A stretch of DNA of 64,000 bases, taken from Halomonas salipaludis (GTDB lineage Bacteria; Pseudomonadota; Gammaproteobacteria; Pseudomonadales; Halomonadaceae). The stretch covers positions 1-64,000 of the forward strand of contig NZ_NSKB01000011.1 of assembly GCF_002286975.1 (NCBI RefSeq), in the 5' to 3' direction. The notes below the pieces were generated by a model. It did not search any database and had not been told where the DNA came from. It saw only the letters and a program-made list of their open reading frames with translations. Within the stretch, counting starts at the first letter, position 1. Every line of letters starts with the position of its first letter. This document shows positions 31,851 to 41,618 of this stretch, one piece after another. Made by a program: the position numbers and the translations under genes.

Positions 31851-34274
31851 ATGATCCTCACCCTCAACCAGCTGGAGCGGCACCTCTTCAGGGCCGCCGA
31901 CATCCTGCGCGGGCGCATGGACGCCTCGGAGTTCAAGGAATACATCTTCGGCATGCTCTTCCTGAAGCGTTGCTCGGACGTCTTCGAGCAGCGCCAGGAG
32001 GAGGTCCGCGAGCAGCTCAAGCAGGCTGGCGCTGGGGAGATCGATATCGCTCACCAGGTCGAGTTCCCCGACTGGTATCGCGCCACCTTCTACGTGCCGC
32101 CGCAGTCACGCTGGCAGCACCTGCTGAAGGAGGCCCATCAGGGTGTCGGCAGTGCGCTCAACAAGGCGCTGGCCGGCCTGGAGGAGCACAACCCCAGCCT
32201 CGCCGGGGTGCTGGAGCACATCGACTTCACCCGCAAGGTGGGCTCCACCACCCTGCCGGACAAGAAGCTCCGCGACCTGATCGTCCACTTCAGCGAGTAC
32301 CGGCTGCGCAACGAGGACTTCGAGTTCCCCGACCTGCTCGGCGCCGCCTACGAGTACCTGATCCGCGACTTCGCCGACTCCGCCGGCAAGAAGGGCGGCG
32401 AGTTCTACACCCCGCGCCCGGTGGTCCGCATGATGGTGCGGCTGATGGATCCCCAGGAGGGCCACAGCGTCTACGACCCCTGCATGGGTTCGGCGGGGAT
32501 GTTGATCCATGCCAAGGAGTACCTGGAGGAGCAGGGCGGCGACCCGCGCCGGCTCAACCTCTTCGGTCAGGAGGCCTCCGGCTCGGTGTGGGCCATCGCC
32601 AAGATGAACATGCTGCTGCATGGCATAGGCTCCGCCAACCTGAAAAACGACGACACCCTTACCGACCCACAGCACGTGGAGGGCGGGAATCTGGTGCGCT
32701 TCGACCGCATCCTCACCAACCCGCCCTTCTCCATCGGCTACACGCCGAGCCAGCACTTCCCGGAGCGATTCCACTACGGCAGCGTGCCGGAAGGGGCCAA
32801 GAAGGCCGACCTGATGTTCCTGCAGCATATGGTCGCCTGCCTCAAGTCCGACGGCCGCCTGGCCACCGTCATGCCCCACGGCGTGCTGTTCCGCGGCGGC
32901 GACGAGAAGCGCATCCGCGCCAGCATGCTGGAGGACGACCTGGTGGAGGCGGTGATCGGCCTGGCCCCCAACCTCTTCTACGGCACCGGCATCCCGGCGA
33001 GCATCATGGTGCTGCGCGCCAAGGGCGCCAAGCCCGAGGAGCGTCAGGGCAAGGTGCTGTTCATCAACGCCGACCGCGAGTTCTTTGAGGGCCGCGCCCA
33101 GAACCACCTGCTGCCCGAGCACATAGAGAAGATCGCCAGCACCTACGACGCCTTCGAGGAAGTGCCCGGCTTCGCCCGGGTGGTGCCCATCAAAGAGCTG
33201 CGCGACAACGACTACAACCTCAACATCCGCCGCTACGCCGACAATACCCCGCCGCCGGAGCCCCAGGACGTGCGCGCCCACCTCAAGGGCGGCGTGCCGG
33301 TGGCCGAGATCGACGCCAAACGCCCGCTCTTCGACGCCCAGGGCCTCGACCCCATGGCGCTCTTTATCCCCAGGGCGAACGACCCCGACTATGTGGACTT
33401 CGCCGAGCTCCTGAACGAGAAGCGCGACCTCAAGCCCGCCATCGAGATGGATGCCGGCCTGCAGCACAAGGAGGCCAGCGTGATGACCGCCTTCGAGGCC
33501 TGGTGGGCCGAGCACGGCGCCAGCATCACCGGGCTGACCGGCAATGGTGGGCGCCTCACCCAGCTGCGCGATGAGCTGCTGGGCAGCTTCACCGCGGCCC
33601 TGGAGCCCACCGCCATGCTCGACCGCTTCGCGGTGCGCGGCATCATCGCGGGCTTCTGGTTCGACAACAAGAACGAGTTCCGCACCCTGCAGGCCCGCGG
33701 CTGCCTGGGCGTGGTGGACGCCTGGCGCACCAGTATCGTGAGCCTGCTGGAAGACGAGCAGAGCAAGGTCAACCCGCTGGACCACCGCCTGGTCCACTTC
33801 CTGCTGGAGGAGTACGTCGCCGAGCTGGAGGCGCTCGCCGCCCGCAAGGCGGAGCTGGACGCCCAGATCAAGGCCGCCGAGGCCAAGCCCGAGGGCGATG
33901 ACGCTGACGAAGCCGACGCCGATAGCGGCGAGGACGACGACGCCCCGACGCCAGAGCAGATCAAGGCCTGGAAGAGCCAGCGCACCCAGGTGCGCAAACA
34001 GCACAAGGCCAAGGTCGCCAGCTTCGAGGAGCACCTCAACGCCGCCGTGGACGCCCTCGATGAGCCCGCCGCCGCCGAGCTGGTGGGCACTATCCTGCAC
34101 AACGACCTGAAGGGCATTCTGGAGCGCTATATCCGCCAGCAGCGCCAGCAGGTGATCACCGCCTTCGAGACCTGGTGGGACAAGTACCGCGTCACGCTGA
34201 CCGATATCGAGACCGAGCGGGATGCCGCGGCGAGAGAGCTGCAGCAGTATCTGGAGGGGCTGGGGTATGTCTGA
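31851..34274 (+). CDS. hsdM: Type I restriction-modification DNA methyltransferase HsdM
   Basis: This N6-adenine methyltransferase subunit has an HsdM N-terminal helical domain (about residues 5-150). The SAM-binding motif DPCMGSAGM is at 209-217 and the catalytic NPPF at 290-293. With HsdS it methylates host sites; with HsdR it forms the restriction complex. At 807 residues it is well above the usual ~520: a long, partly coiled-coil C-terminal extension follows residue ~480, with an acidic linker ([14 protein letters not shown] type) near residue 690. I start at ATG 31851 (MILTLNQLE); the in-frame upstream start is less likely. It overlaps hsdS by 8 bp. Confidence 0.93.
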   Translation: MILTLNQLERHLFRAADILRGRMDASEFKEYIFGMLFLKRCSDVFEQRQEEVREQLKQAGAGEIDIAHQVEFPDWYRATFYVPPQSRWQHLLKEAHQGVGSALNKALAGLEEHNPSLAGVLEHIDFTRKVGSTTLPDKKLRDLIVHFSEYRLRNEDFEFPDLLGAAYEYLIRDFADSAGKKGGEFYTPRPVVRMMVRLMDPQEGHSVYDPCMGSAGMLIHAKEYLEEQGGDPRRLNLFGQEASGSVWAIAKMNMLLHGIGSANLKNDDTLTDPQHVEGGNLVRFDRILTNPPFSIGYTPSQHFPERFHYGSVPEGAKKADLMFLQHMVACLKSDGRLATVMPHGVLFRGGDEKRIRASMLEDDLVEAVIGLAPNLFYGTGIPASIMVLRAKGAKPEERQGKVLFINADREFFEGRAQNHLLPEHIEKIASTYDAFEEVPGFARVVPIKELRDNDYNLNIRRYADNTPPPEPQDVRAHLKGGVPVAEIDAKRPLFDAQGLDPMALFIPRANDPDYVDFAELLNEKRDLKPAIEMDAGLQHKEASVMTAFEAWWAEHGASITGLTGNGGRLTQLRDELLGSFTAALEPTAMLDRFAVRGIIAGFWFDNKNEFRTLQARGCLGVVDAWRTSIVSLLEDEQSKVNPLDHRLVHFLLEEYVAELEALAARKAELDAQIKAAEAKPEGDDADEADADSGEDDDAPTPEQIKAWKSQRTQVRKQHKAKVASFEEHLNAAVDALDEPAAAELVGTILHNDLKGILERYIRQQRQQVITAFETWWDKYRVTLTDIETERDAAARELQQYLEGLGYV

Positions 34275-35550
34275 GTGGACAACCATTGCAGAGCTGGCAG
34301 ATACAAACCCAGGGTCACTTCCGGCGAATACGGACCGAGGTTTCAGGTTTAGATACATTGACCTCGGCTCCGTAGATGATGGTGCCATCGACTGGCAGAG
34401 AGTCCAGTATATTTCCTACAAAGATGCGCCAAGTCGTGCGCGACGTGTCTGCATAACTGGGGATGCTCTGTTTGGCACTGTTCGACCTAACCTACAATCC
34501 CACGGCTACGTCCCAGGTGGCCATATAGACCCCTTGGTGGCCTCAACAGGTTTTACTGTTATTCGGGCTCATGAAGACGTGGCTGATGGTAGATATATTT
34601 TCTTCTCCCTGCTCAGTGAAAACATCCTCAGGCAGTCAGTTAACGCGGCAGTAGGCTCCAACTATCCCGCCGTCACCGATAGGGACGTGCGTCAGTTTAG
34701 GTTGTTCGCTCCTCCTGTCGAGCAACAGTCAAAAATTGCTGATGTTCTTGCATCACTCGACACCCAGATCCAGAAGACCGAGGCGCTGATCGCCAAGCTG
34801 GAGAAGGTCAAGGAGGGCCTGCTTCAGGACCTGCTGACCCGCGGTATAGACGAGAATGGCCAGCTTCGCCCCAGCCCTGAGCAGGCACCGGAGCTCTACA
34901 AGGATTCGCCGTTGGGGTTGATTCCCATCAGCTGGGAGATTCGCAACTTAGATCAAATTGCAGATGTCGTTGATCCACAGCCAGATCATAGAACACCACC
35001 AGCCGTTGAAGATGGGGTTCCATATGTTGGAATTGGTGATTTCGACAGCGAGGGAGCAATTGACACAGCATCTTGCAGGAAAGTTTCTTTTTCTGCCTAT
35101 GAGAAACAAAAGTCTAGTTTTTCAGTGACTCCTGGCGACATTATTTACGGAAAAATAGGAACGCTCGGCAGACCAAAAAAACTTCCAAATGGCACCTATG
35201 CTCTCAGCGCCAATGTGGTGCTAATACAGCCTTCCTCCTATAAAGCCCTCCTGTTTTATGCCCTTAATTCTTCACGTACTGAGAAGCAGATTCTTGACAT
35301 AACAAATACCACCTCTCAGCCAGCCTTGGGGATAGAAAAGGTTCGGAAATTGCTTTTCCCCATTCCAGAACTAGGTGAAGCTGAAGAAATCTCTATCCGC
35401 CTTGAGAAGCTAAGTGACTGTATTCAGCGTGAGGCCTCGCGATTAATTAGCCTTAATCTTATTAAGCAAGGTTTAATGGATGACCTCCTTACCGGTCGCG
35501 TCCGCGTCACCCCGCTGCTCGACCAGGCCCAGGCCACCACCCCAGCATAG
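34267..35550 (+). CDS. hsdS: Type I restriction-modification specificity subunit HsdS
   Basis: The 427-residue protein has the two-fold HsdS layout: target-recognition domain 1 (about 1-155), conserved helix 1 ([42 protein letters not shown]), target-recognition domain 2 (about 225-365) and conserved helix 2 ending [17 protein letters not shown]. The recognition domains are visibly AT-richer than the conserved helices and neighbouring genes, as expected for exchanged domains. The start ATG 34267 lies inside the hsdM end. The recognised DNA sequence cannot be predicted. Confidence 0.93.
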   Translation: MSEWTTIAELADTNPGSLPANTDRGFRFRYIDLGSVDDGAIDWQRVQYISYKDAPSRARRVCITGDALFGTVRPNLQSHGYVPGGHIDPLVASTGFTVIRAHEDVADGRYIFFSLLSENILRQSVNAAVGSNYPAVTDRDVRQFRLFAPPVEQQSKIADVLASLDTQIQKTEALIAKLEKVKEGLLQDLLTRGIDENGQLRPSPEQAPELYKDSPLGLIPISWEIRNLDQIADVVDPQPDHRTPPAVEDGVPYVGIGDFDSEGAIDTASCRKVSFSAYEKQKSSFSVTPGDIIYGKIGTLGRPKKLPNGTYALSANVVLIQPSSYKALLFYALNSSRTEKQILDITNTTSQPALGIEKVRKLLFPIPELGEAEEISIRLEKLSDCIQREASRLISLNLIKQGLMDDLLTGRVRVTPLLDQAQATTPA

Positions 35551-35607
35551 ACCGGAGCTCTTACAACAACATCACAACACCAGGATCACATCGCACAGGG
35601 AGCCGCC

Positions 35608-37446
35608 ATGACCACCTTCGACAGCACCAAACGCTCGCTGCCCGAGCTCCTCAAGGACATCACCACCGGCAAGATCCAGCTCCCCGACTTCCAGCGCGGC
35701 TGGGTGTGGGACGACGACCACGTGCAGAGCCTGCTGGTCAGCATCGCCCGCTCCTTTCCCGTGGGGGCGGTGATGCTGATGGAGACCGGCGGAGAGGTGC
35801 GCTTCGAGACCCGCCCGGTGGAGGGCATCGACCCCGACAGTGTGACCAAGCAGCCCGACCAGCTGATCCTCGATGGCCAGCAGCGCCTCACCAGCCTGAC
35901 CCAGGCGGTGGGCCTGGACGCCCCGGTGAACACCCGCACCGCCAAGGGCAAGCCCATCAAGCGCCACTACTATTTCGATATTCGCACCGCCCTGGAGGGC
36001 GAGGATCGCCTCGAGGAGGCGGTCATCGCGGTGGACGAGAACCGCCAGACCCGCAAGAACTTCGGCCGCGACGTGGACATCGACCTCTCCAGCCGCCAGC
36101 TGGAGTGCGAGCAGCTCTACTTCCCCTGCGACAAGCTGCTGTCGCCCAACGACTGGGCCGGCGACCTGTTCAAGTACAACAAGGACGAGATCGGCACCTA
36201 CTTCGAGTTCCAGGAGAAGATCATCAGCGCCTTCTCTGCCTACCAGCTGCCGGTGATCGAGCTGAAGAAGGAGACCTCCAAGGAGGCGGTCTGCCTGGTG
36301 TTCGAGAAGGTCAACACCGGCGGGGTGCAGCTCTCGGTGTTCGAGCTGATCACCGCCAGCTACGCCGCCGAGGGCTACAACCTGCGCGACGACTGGTTTG
36401 GCTCCGATATCCGCGATGTGCCCTCCCGCAAGGCGCGCTTCGAGGAGCACGAGCTGCTCCGCGACGTGCAGAGCACCGACCTGCTCCAGGCCATCACCCT
36501 GCTGCAGACCCGCGAGCGCAAGCTGGAGGACCTCAAGGCCGGCAAGACGGGCAAGCAGGTGCGCCCGGTCAGCGCCAAGCGCGCCTCGGTGCTGGATCTC
36601 CCTCTCGACGCCTACACGCGCTGGGCCAACGCCGTGGAGAAGGGCTTCGTCGAGGCCGCCTACTTCCTCAAGGGCGAGTGCTTCTACAGCCGCCGCGAGC
36701 TGCCCTACGCCACCCAGCTGGTGCCCCTCGCCGCGGTGATGACTCTGCTTGGCAACCGTTGGCGCGAGCCGCGCATCCACGCCAAGCTCTCGCGCTGGTT
36801 CTGGAGCGGCGTGCTGGGCGAGCTCTACGGCGGCGCCGTGGAGACCCGCATCGCCCTGGACCTGGAAGAGCTGATGAACTGGTTCGAGGACGACGCCGAG
36901 CTGCCCCGCACGGTGATCGACGCCTCCTTCGATCCCACCCGCCTGGAGTCGCTGCGCAGCCGCAACAGCGCCGCCTACAAGGGCATCAACGTGCTGATCC
37001 TGCGCGAGGGCGCCGAGGACTTCTTCTGGAAGGGCGATATCCAGGCGCTCGACCAGCAGGGGGTGGAGCTCGATATCCACCACATCTTCCCCCGCGCCTG
37101 GTGCGAGGCCCAGGGGCTCTCCTATCGCATCTACGACTCGATCATCAACAAGACGCCCATCTCCGCCAGGACCAACCGCATGATCGGTGGCGACGCCCCC
37201 TCGGCCTACCTGGCCCGCCTGCAGGATCATCAGCAGGTCCAGCTCGGCGACGAGGCGATGAACGCCCTGCTCGAGGGCCACCGCATCCCCGCCGAGACCC
37301 TCCGCGCCGATGACTTCGACGCCTTCTACCAGCAGCGCAAACGCCGCCTGCTGGAGATCATCGAGAAGGCCATGGGCAAGAAGCCGCTGCTGGGCTCCGA
37401 CGAGGGAAGCCCGGAAGCTGTCGAGGAAGGAGCATACGAGGTCTAA
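35608..37446 (+). CDS. DUF262/HNH protein, GmrSD-type (type IV restriction-like)
   Basis: The N-terminal DUF262 (ParB-like) domain has IQLPDFQRGWVW at 23-34 and DGQQRLTSL at 89-97, the nucleotide-binding signatures of GmrS. Towards the C-terminus LDIHHIFPRAWCE (H491, H492) and NKTPISARTNRMIGG form a DUF1524-like HNH nuclease motif. Fused proteins of this type (GmrSD, BrxU, SspE relatives) cut modified phage DNA using NTP. It is 612 residues long, lies 57 bp after hsdS, and is probably cotranscribed. Target modification and nucleotide preference are unknown. Confidence 0.88.
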   Translation: MTTFDSTKRSLPELLKDITTGKIQLPDFQRGWVWDDDHVQSLLVSIARSFPVGAVMLMETGGEVRFETRPVEGIDPDSVTKQPDQLILDGQQRLTSLTQAVGLDAPVNTRTAKGKPIKRHYYFDIRTALEGEDRLEEAVIAVDENRQTRKNFGRDVDIDLSSRQLECEQLYFPCDKLLSPNDWAGDLFKYNKDEIGTYFEFQEKIISAFSAYQLPVIELKKETSKEAVCLVFEKVNTGGVQLSVFELITASYAAEGYNLRDDWFGSDIRDVPSRKARFEEHELLRDVQSTDLLQAITLLQTRERKLEDLKAGKTGKQVRPVSAKRASVLDLPLDAYTRWANAVEKGFVEAAYFLKGECFYSRRELPYATQLVPLAAVMTLLGNRWREPRIHAKLSRWFWSGVLGELYGGAVETRIALDLEELMNWFEDDAELPRTVIDASFDPTRLESLRSRNSAAYKGINVLILREGAEDFFWKGDIQALDQQGVELDIHHIFPRAWCEAQGLSYRIYDSIINKTPISARTNRMIGGDAPSAYLARLQDHQQVQLGDEAMNALLEGHRIPAETLRADDFDAFYQQRKRRLLEIIEKAMGKKPLLGSDEGSPEAVEEGAYEV

Positions 37447-37521
37447 GCCTCGTTGCATCGACAACCTCAATAGCGGCAGCGACAAGCGTGCCGCCCTCAC
37501 TATCGAATGAAGGACTCAGGG

Positions 37522-38088
37522 ATGAAGGAACTTACCGTCATCGGTGTGGGTGGAGCCGGCTTATCGCTGGCTCAGCAGGCTCACAAGCGGATTGGTGGTC
37601 GCTTCTTGGCCATCAATACAGATCGTGAACAGCTCAAAGGCCTGCCTGCGGGCCAGGGCCTGGTGATAGGTCCACACAGCTGTGGAGGCAAGAGTGCCGT
37701 ATCTCCGGCTCGCGGTCGCAAGGCAGTAGAAGAGTCTCTGGGCGACATCAGGGCTCTATTGCCGGACAGCGGCAAGGCGGTGCTACTCGCTGGGCTGGGA
37801 GGTGGCGCCGGCACCGGGGCCATGCCTACCCTCGCCAAGGAGGTCATCCAGCGAGACCTGAATCTCCTGGTGGCCGTGACGCTGCCCTTCGGGCTCGAGG
37901 CTGAGAGACGCGAAGCCGCTCTGACAGGACTGAAGGAGCTGGAGGCAACCGGTGCCACCATCATCACTCATGATCACGCGAAACACCTCACCGGCTTCTC
38001 TGGCTTGGAGGAAGCTCTAGCAAGTAGCGCTGAAGCCCTCGCGGAGCGAGTTCAGCTCTGGATGGAGGGTGAATCCGATGCTCAATGA
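37522..38088 (+). CDS. FtsZ/tubulin-like GTPase-domain-only protein
   Basis: The 188 residues align by eye with the FtsZ nucleotide-binding domain: VIGVGGAGLS (6-15), AINTD (30-34) and the tubulin signature GGGAGTG (93-99, for GGGTGTG). TLPFGLEAERR corresponds to FtsZ TKPFNFEGKKR, and ITHDHAKHL to IPNDKLL. It then ends within the core helix H7, so the T7 catalytic loop and the whole C-terminal domain are absent. It should bind GTP but not hydrolyse it by normal filament assembly. Start 37522 has AAGGACTCAGG upstream; ATG 37507 is possible. It overlaps the nuclease gene by 11 bp. Confidence 0.85.
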   Translation: MKELTVIGVGGAGLSLAQQAHKRIGGRFLAINTDREQLKGLPAGQGLVIGPHSCGGKSAVSPARGRKAVEESLGDIRALLPDSGKAVLLAGLGGGAGTGAMPTLAKEVIQRDLNLLVAVTLPFGLEAERREAALTGLKELEATGATIITHDHAKHLTGFSGLEEALASSAEALAERVQLWMEGESDAQ

Positions 38089-39319
38089 CCTGTTCATGAC
38101 CGATGCGCTCATGGAGGTCGTCAGCGATGCTCGCAGGAGGGCCAACAAGCATGGGGAGCGCTTCAATATCTTTTCCATTCTCAGAGTGCATAGAAACGAA
38201 GCCGAGACCCACTCTAGGTTCCTGCATGAGCTGCTGAAACCCCAAGGCCGTCACGGTGAGGGTGGCGCCTACTTGCAGCTGTTTCTCGAGGACGTGCTTG
38301 GTCTCCAAGCGTCTGGTGAAGATCCCTATCGCGTCAGCCGGGAGCTGGCTACAGAAGAGAAGCGTCGAGTCGATATTGTCATCGAGTCACCAGATGCCAT
38401 CGTGGGTATCGAGCTAAAGATTGATGCGGCCGACCAGCAAGCCCAGCTTCATGACTACTACCAAGAGCTTGAGTGGCGCGCAGGCAGTGAAAAGCAAGTA
38501 GTCCTGGCGTACCTGACATTGGATGGCAAAAGGCCGTCGGCCATGAGCCTGAATGGGCTACACAAAGAGAAGGTAGTCTGCCTGTCTTTCGCAGATAACG
38601 TCTCACTCTGGCTCGAGGCCTGCATTGAGAAAAGCCAGCACAAGCCGGCTCTAGCTCATGCCATCCAGCAGTATCAACAGCTGATTCATAACCTGACAGG
38701 GAAGGGAGGAACGATGGGCGACTTGGTGGCCGGCGAGCTGAACAGTGACGTGGAGCGGTTCAAGGAAGCCCTGGAGGTCGAGAAGTCACTTCCCAAGGCG
38801 AAGGCATCCGTTCAGGAGCTGTTCTGGCAGGAGTTGAGAGCCGCACTCGAAGCCCAGTTTGGCGTCACTCCGAGCGTCTACGGTGGCAAGAGCATCGCGG
38901 CCATTTCCCAAGACTACTACTCGAAGAACAGAAACAACAAACATGTCGGCATCAAGCTGCCGATCTGCAGCCTGGAAAGCAGAAATGTCTATCTCTACGT
39001 CAACCTCTACCATGCCGTTCACTATGGCCTCCGTGTGGAAGACGAGTCAGGCACCGTCGTCCCCTCCCCTGACTTGAGGGAGATGGCCCGAATGGCGGTG
39101 GGAAAGGGAAATGCCGTGGCTGACGGCCATGCTGACTGGCTGGCCTGCTACTACTACAACCCGGCAGCGGGCGATGACGAGAAGATCATCAACTTCGATG
39201 CTTTCAATAGCGCCGCCGTCGGCCTGCTGGATCCCGAGGTGCGCCGCACATTGATCGCGGACATGGTGGCTCATCAGGCTGAGCTCGCCGCGAAAGCCAA
39301 AACACTACGTAGCCGATAA
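38078..39319 (+). CDS. PD-(D/E)XK nuclease family protein coupled to FtsZ-like gene
   Basis: The N-terminal part carries the PDDEXK_4-type signature: RNEAETHSRFLHELLKPQGRHG (39-60), then VDIVIESPDAIVGIELKI with catalytic Asp99, Glu112 and Lys114, and QQAQLHDYY. The C-terminal ~240 residues have no domain I recognise. At 413 residues it is probably a DNA nuclease. The ATG at 38078 lies inside the FtsZ-like gene and has GGAGGG upstream; a GTG at 38069 is an alternative. The overlap implies that both proteins are made in fixed ratio and may form a complex. Confidence 0.82.
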   Translation: MLNDLFMTDALMEVVSDARRRANKHGERFNIFSILRVHRNEAETHSRFLHELLKPQGRHGEGGAYLQLFLEDVLGLQASGEDPYRVSRELATEEKRRVDIVIESPDAIVGIELKIDAADQQAQLHDYYQELEWRAGSEKQVVLAYLTLDGKRPSAMSLNGLHKEKVVCLSFADNVSLWLEACIEKSQHKPALAHAIQQYQQLIHNLTGKGGTMGDLVAGELNSDVERFKEALEVEKSLPKAKASVQELFWQELRAALEAQFGVTPSVYGGKSIAAISQDYYSKNRNNKHVGIKLPICSLESRNVYLYVNLYHAVHYGLRVEDESGTVVPSPDLREMARMAVGKGNAVADGHADWLACYYYNPAAGDDEKIINFDAFNSAAVGLLDPEVRRTLIADMVAHQAELAAKAKTLRSR

Positions 39320-39336
39320 CAGCAACGGACGCGCCA

Positions 39337-40518
39337 ATGCCAACCTACGGAAACATCCTTCTCAAACAGGACGAGAACGGCGCCTTCACTACCGCCCGGC
39401 GGGCGCCGCTGGGCTTCACTGATGGCCGCAACGAGGCCTGGCTGCGCGATCTGCTCGCCGGCCACCCGGACCTGCTGCCCATCGAGGAGGTCGATCCCTC
39501 CTTCGCCCCGCTGGCGCCGCTCTGCACCGAGCTCTCCACCGAGGCCGGCCCGGTGGATGCGGTCTTCATCAGCCCTTCCGGCCGGCTGACGCTGGTGGAG
39601 TGCAAGCTGTGGCGCAACCCCGAGGCGCGGCGCAAGGTGATCGCCCAGATCCTCGACTACGCTCGGGCCGTCTCGGGCTGGAGCTACGCCGACCTGCAGC
39701 GCCGGGTCGCGACTGCTACGGGTCGCAAGGGCAACGTGCCCTTCGAGGCCGCCCGGGAGCTGCAGCCGGACCTGGATGAGTCCGCCTTCGTGGACGCCAC
39801 CGCCCGCGCCCTGCGTGAGGGGCGTTTCCTGTTGCTGATTGCCGGCGACGGCATCCGCGAGGGCATCACCGGCATGGCGGACCTGATCACCCGCAACGCC
39901 GCACTCGGTTTCAGCTTCGGGCTGGTGGAGGTTGCCCTCTACCAGTTCGGCGAGCAGGGCCTGGTGGTGCAGCCGCGGGTAGTGGCCAGGACCGAGACCA
40001 TCGAGCGCACCTTCGTTCACCTCCAGGCGGGTGAGGGTGGCGCGCTCCAGGAGGTCGCCGAGGAGGCCGAGGCGAGGGGGGAGGTCAGGGGCGAGTCTTC
40101 CACGATGGCCGATGAGCGCGCCTGGTGGGAGCCGCTGACGCGCATCCGCTTCGATGACCCGGAGCAGGAGGCACCGACCTACCGGCCCCGCAACCACGTT
40201 CGAGTGCCCATGCCCTACCCGGGGATCTGGCTCACCGCCTACCGCTCGATGGGGGATGGCGTCTGCGGCGTGTTCTTCACCGGGGCCAAGTCGGAGGCCA
40301 GGCAGGTGCTCGAACGCCTTAACGAGGAGCGTGAGCAGATCCTGGCCGAGCTTCCCGAGGGGAGTGATAACCGCCGCTCCAGCGGTGAGCTCGGCTTTGC
40401 CAGCTATGCTCAGCTCAGTGACTTCACCAGCGACGACGAATGCCGCGAGTGGCTGGCGCAGCAGCTCAACCAGTTCGTCAACGCCCTGCGCCCGCGGTTG
40501 AAGACGCTTGCCAGGTAA
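39337..40518 (+). CDS. Second PD-(D/E)XK nuclease-like protein
   Basis: An N-terminal nuclease-like core has GPVDAVFISPSGRLTLVECKLW (Asp74, Glu88, Lys90) and AQILDYA, the Asp-Glu-x-Lys-Gln arrangement of restriction-type PD-(D/E)XK folds. The C-terminal half (about 260-393) contains RVPMPYPGIWLTAYRS and a mixed alpha/beta region that I do not recognise. It follows the first nuclease by 17 bp and closes the hsdM-hsdS operon. Whether it works alone or with the FtsZ-like pair is unknown. Confidence 0.75.
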   Translation: MPTYGNILLKQDENGAFTTARRAPLGFTDGRNEAWLRDLLAGHPDLLPIEEVDPSFAPLAPLCTELSTEAGPVDAVFISPSGRLTLVECKLWRNPEARRKVIAQILDYARAVSGWSYADLQRRVATATGRKGNVPFEAARELQPDLDESAFVDATARALREGRFLLLIAGDGIREGITGMADLITRNAALGFSFGLVEVALYQFGEQGLVVQPRVVARTETIERTFVHLQAGEGGALQEVAEEAEARGEVRGESSTMADERAWWEPLTRIRFDDPEQEAPTYRPRNHVRVPMPYPGIWLTAYRSMGDGVCGVFFTGAKSEARQVLERLNEEREQILAELPEGSDNRRSSGELGFASYAQLSDFTSDDECREWLAQQLNQFVNALRPRLKTLAR

Positions 40519-40534
40519 AGAGGGGCAGCTGCCG

Positions 40535-41098
40535 TTACAGGACCTCGATGAACTCACGCAGCCGGTCGGCCGTGACGATCAGGCCGCAGGCTGCCAGGGT
40601 GTCGAGGTACTCCTCGGCGCTCCTCGGTGGCCGACGCAGGCTGGCGCGATGGCGATGCACGGTCCTGAGCACCAGCCCCTCGTTCAGCTCGAACTGCTGC
40701 TCCAGAAAAGTATCGGGATGGACGGCCTCGATTCCGAAGCCGGCCAGGGTATCGGCGGGGAAGTCCTTCAGATTGAAGGTGACGATCAGCTGCGCCCCGG
40801 CGCGAATGGCCGCGGCCAGCACGTGACGGTCATCGGGGTCGGGCAGCTCGAGGGCCTGGATCAGCGGCTCATGCCCGGTAACGAGGGCATCCGGCACCGC
40901 CTGATCCATGAGCTCGACAGTTCGCGGTAACGCCTCGGCCAGCTCGGGGCGCTTCTTGAGCAGGTTGCGCGTCCACTCATCGTGGATCTGCTCGGTCCAG
41001 CGCGCCGCGTATAGCCCCGAAGTGGCCAGGCGCATCAGCAGATCCCTCAAGGGCGCGGGATAGAGTACGCAGGCGTCGTAGACAACCACGAAGCGCAT
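40535..41098 (-). CDS. PIN-domain toxin
   Basis: The 187-residue protein begins VVVYDACVLYP with the first acidic PIN residue (Asp8). It later has DPDDRHVLAAAIRAGAQLIVTFNLKDFP, the conserved D-x-x-D and core strand of PIN_3 (VapC-like) RNases. It starts inside the stop of the upstream HTH gene (ATGA), the usual antitoxin-toxin order. It is encoded against the surrounding restriction genes and converges with the second nuclease gene. Confidence 0.85.
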   Translation of the reverse strand: MRFVVVYDACVLYPAPLRDLLMRLATSGLYAARWTEQIHDEWTRNLLKKRPELAEALPRTVELMDQAVPDALVTGHEPLIQALELPDPDDRHVLAAAIRAGAQLIVTFNLKDFPADTLAGFGIEAVHPDTFLEQQFELNEGLVLRTVHRHRASLRRPPRSAEEYLDTLAACGLIVTADRLREFIEVL

Positions 41099-41550
41099 CA
41101 GTAGCCCATATCCAGGTCCTGGGCTTGATCGGCCAACTCCTGTAGGGCAGCCTCGGATGCCTCCTCCTGCTGACGCTTGTAGGCAAGCAGGTCTTGAAGG
41201 CGAATCCGGCGATGCGTGCCCACTCGGGTGAACGGCAGGGCGCCCTCCTCCAGCAGCTTGACCAGGTGGGGCCGCGAAACATTGAGCAGGTTGGCGGCTT
41301 CCTGGGTTGTCACCTCGGCATGGGTGGGAAGGATGGTCACAGTATTGCCTTGGGCCATTTCTGTCAGCAAGTCACGCAGCAGCACCAGCGCCTTGCGGGG
41401 CAGCACCAGATCCGCTCCATCCAGCTTGATATGCGCACGGTCGCTCTCGGGCCGCTCGCGGAGCAGCTGGCTGAGCTCGGTGGCACTGGCCCTGGCCAAG
41501 CGGGTGAGCTCAGCGTCATGGGGCACGGTATCCTGGGCGTTATGGTTCAT
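41098..41550 (-). CDS. Excisionase-family HTH antitoxin
   Basis: The C-terminal part holds a MerR/Xis-type winged helix (VTTQEAANLLNVSRPHLVKLLEEGALPFTRVGTHRRIRLQDLLAYK). This fold is common in antitoxins paired with PIN_3 toxins. The N-terminal ~80 residues probably bind the toxin. Start ATG 41550 (MNHNAQ) has GGAGG seven bases upstream, which decides against the TTG at 41568. It likely represses the divergent promoter region shared with hsdR. Confidence 0.82.
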   Translation of the reverse strand: MNHNAQDTVPHDAELTRLARASATELSQLLRERPESDRAHIKLDGADLVLPRKALVLLRDLLTEMAQGNTVTILPTHAEVTTQEAANLLNVSRPHLVKLLEEGALPFTRVGTHRRIRLQDLLAYKRQQEEASEAALQELADQAQDLDMGY

Positions 41551-41618
41551 GGCATGACCTCCAGGCAACCTCCGCTAGTGTTGGTGGCTGTCTCGTGTTC
41601 CATCGTTACTAGCCAGGC

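Noticed and set aside
37507-37521. Upstream ATG for the FtsZ-like gene
   Set aside because: No ribosome site lies before 37507, whereas AAGGACTCAGG precedes 37522, and the FtsZ core begins right after the second ATG.
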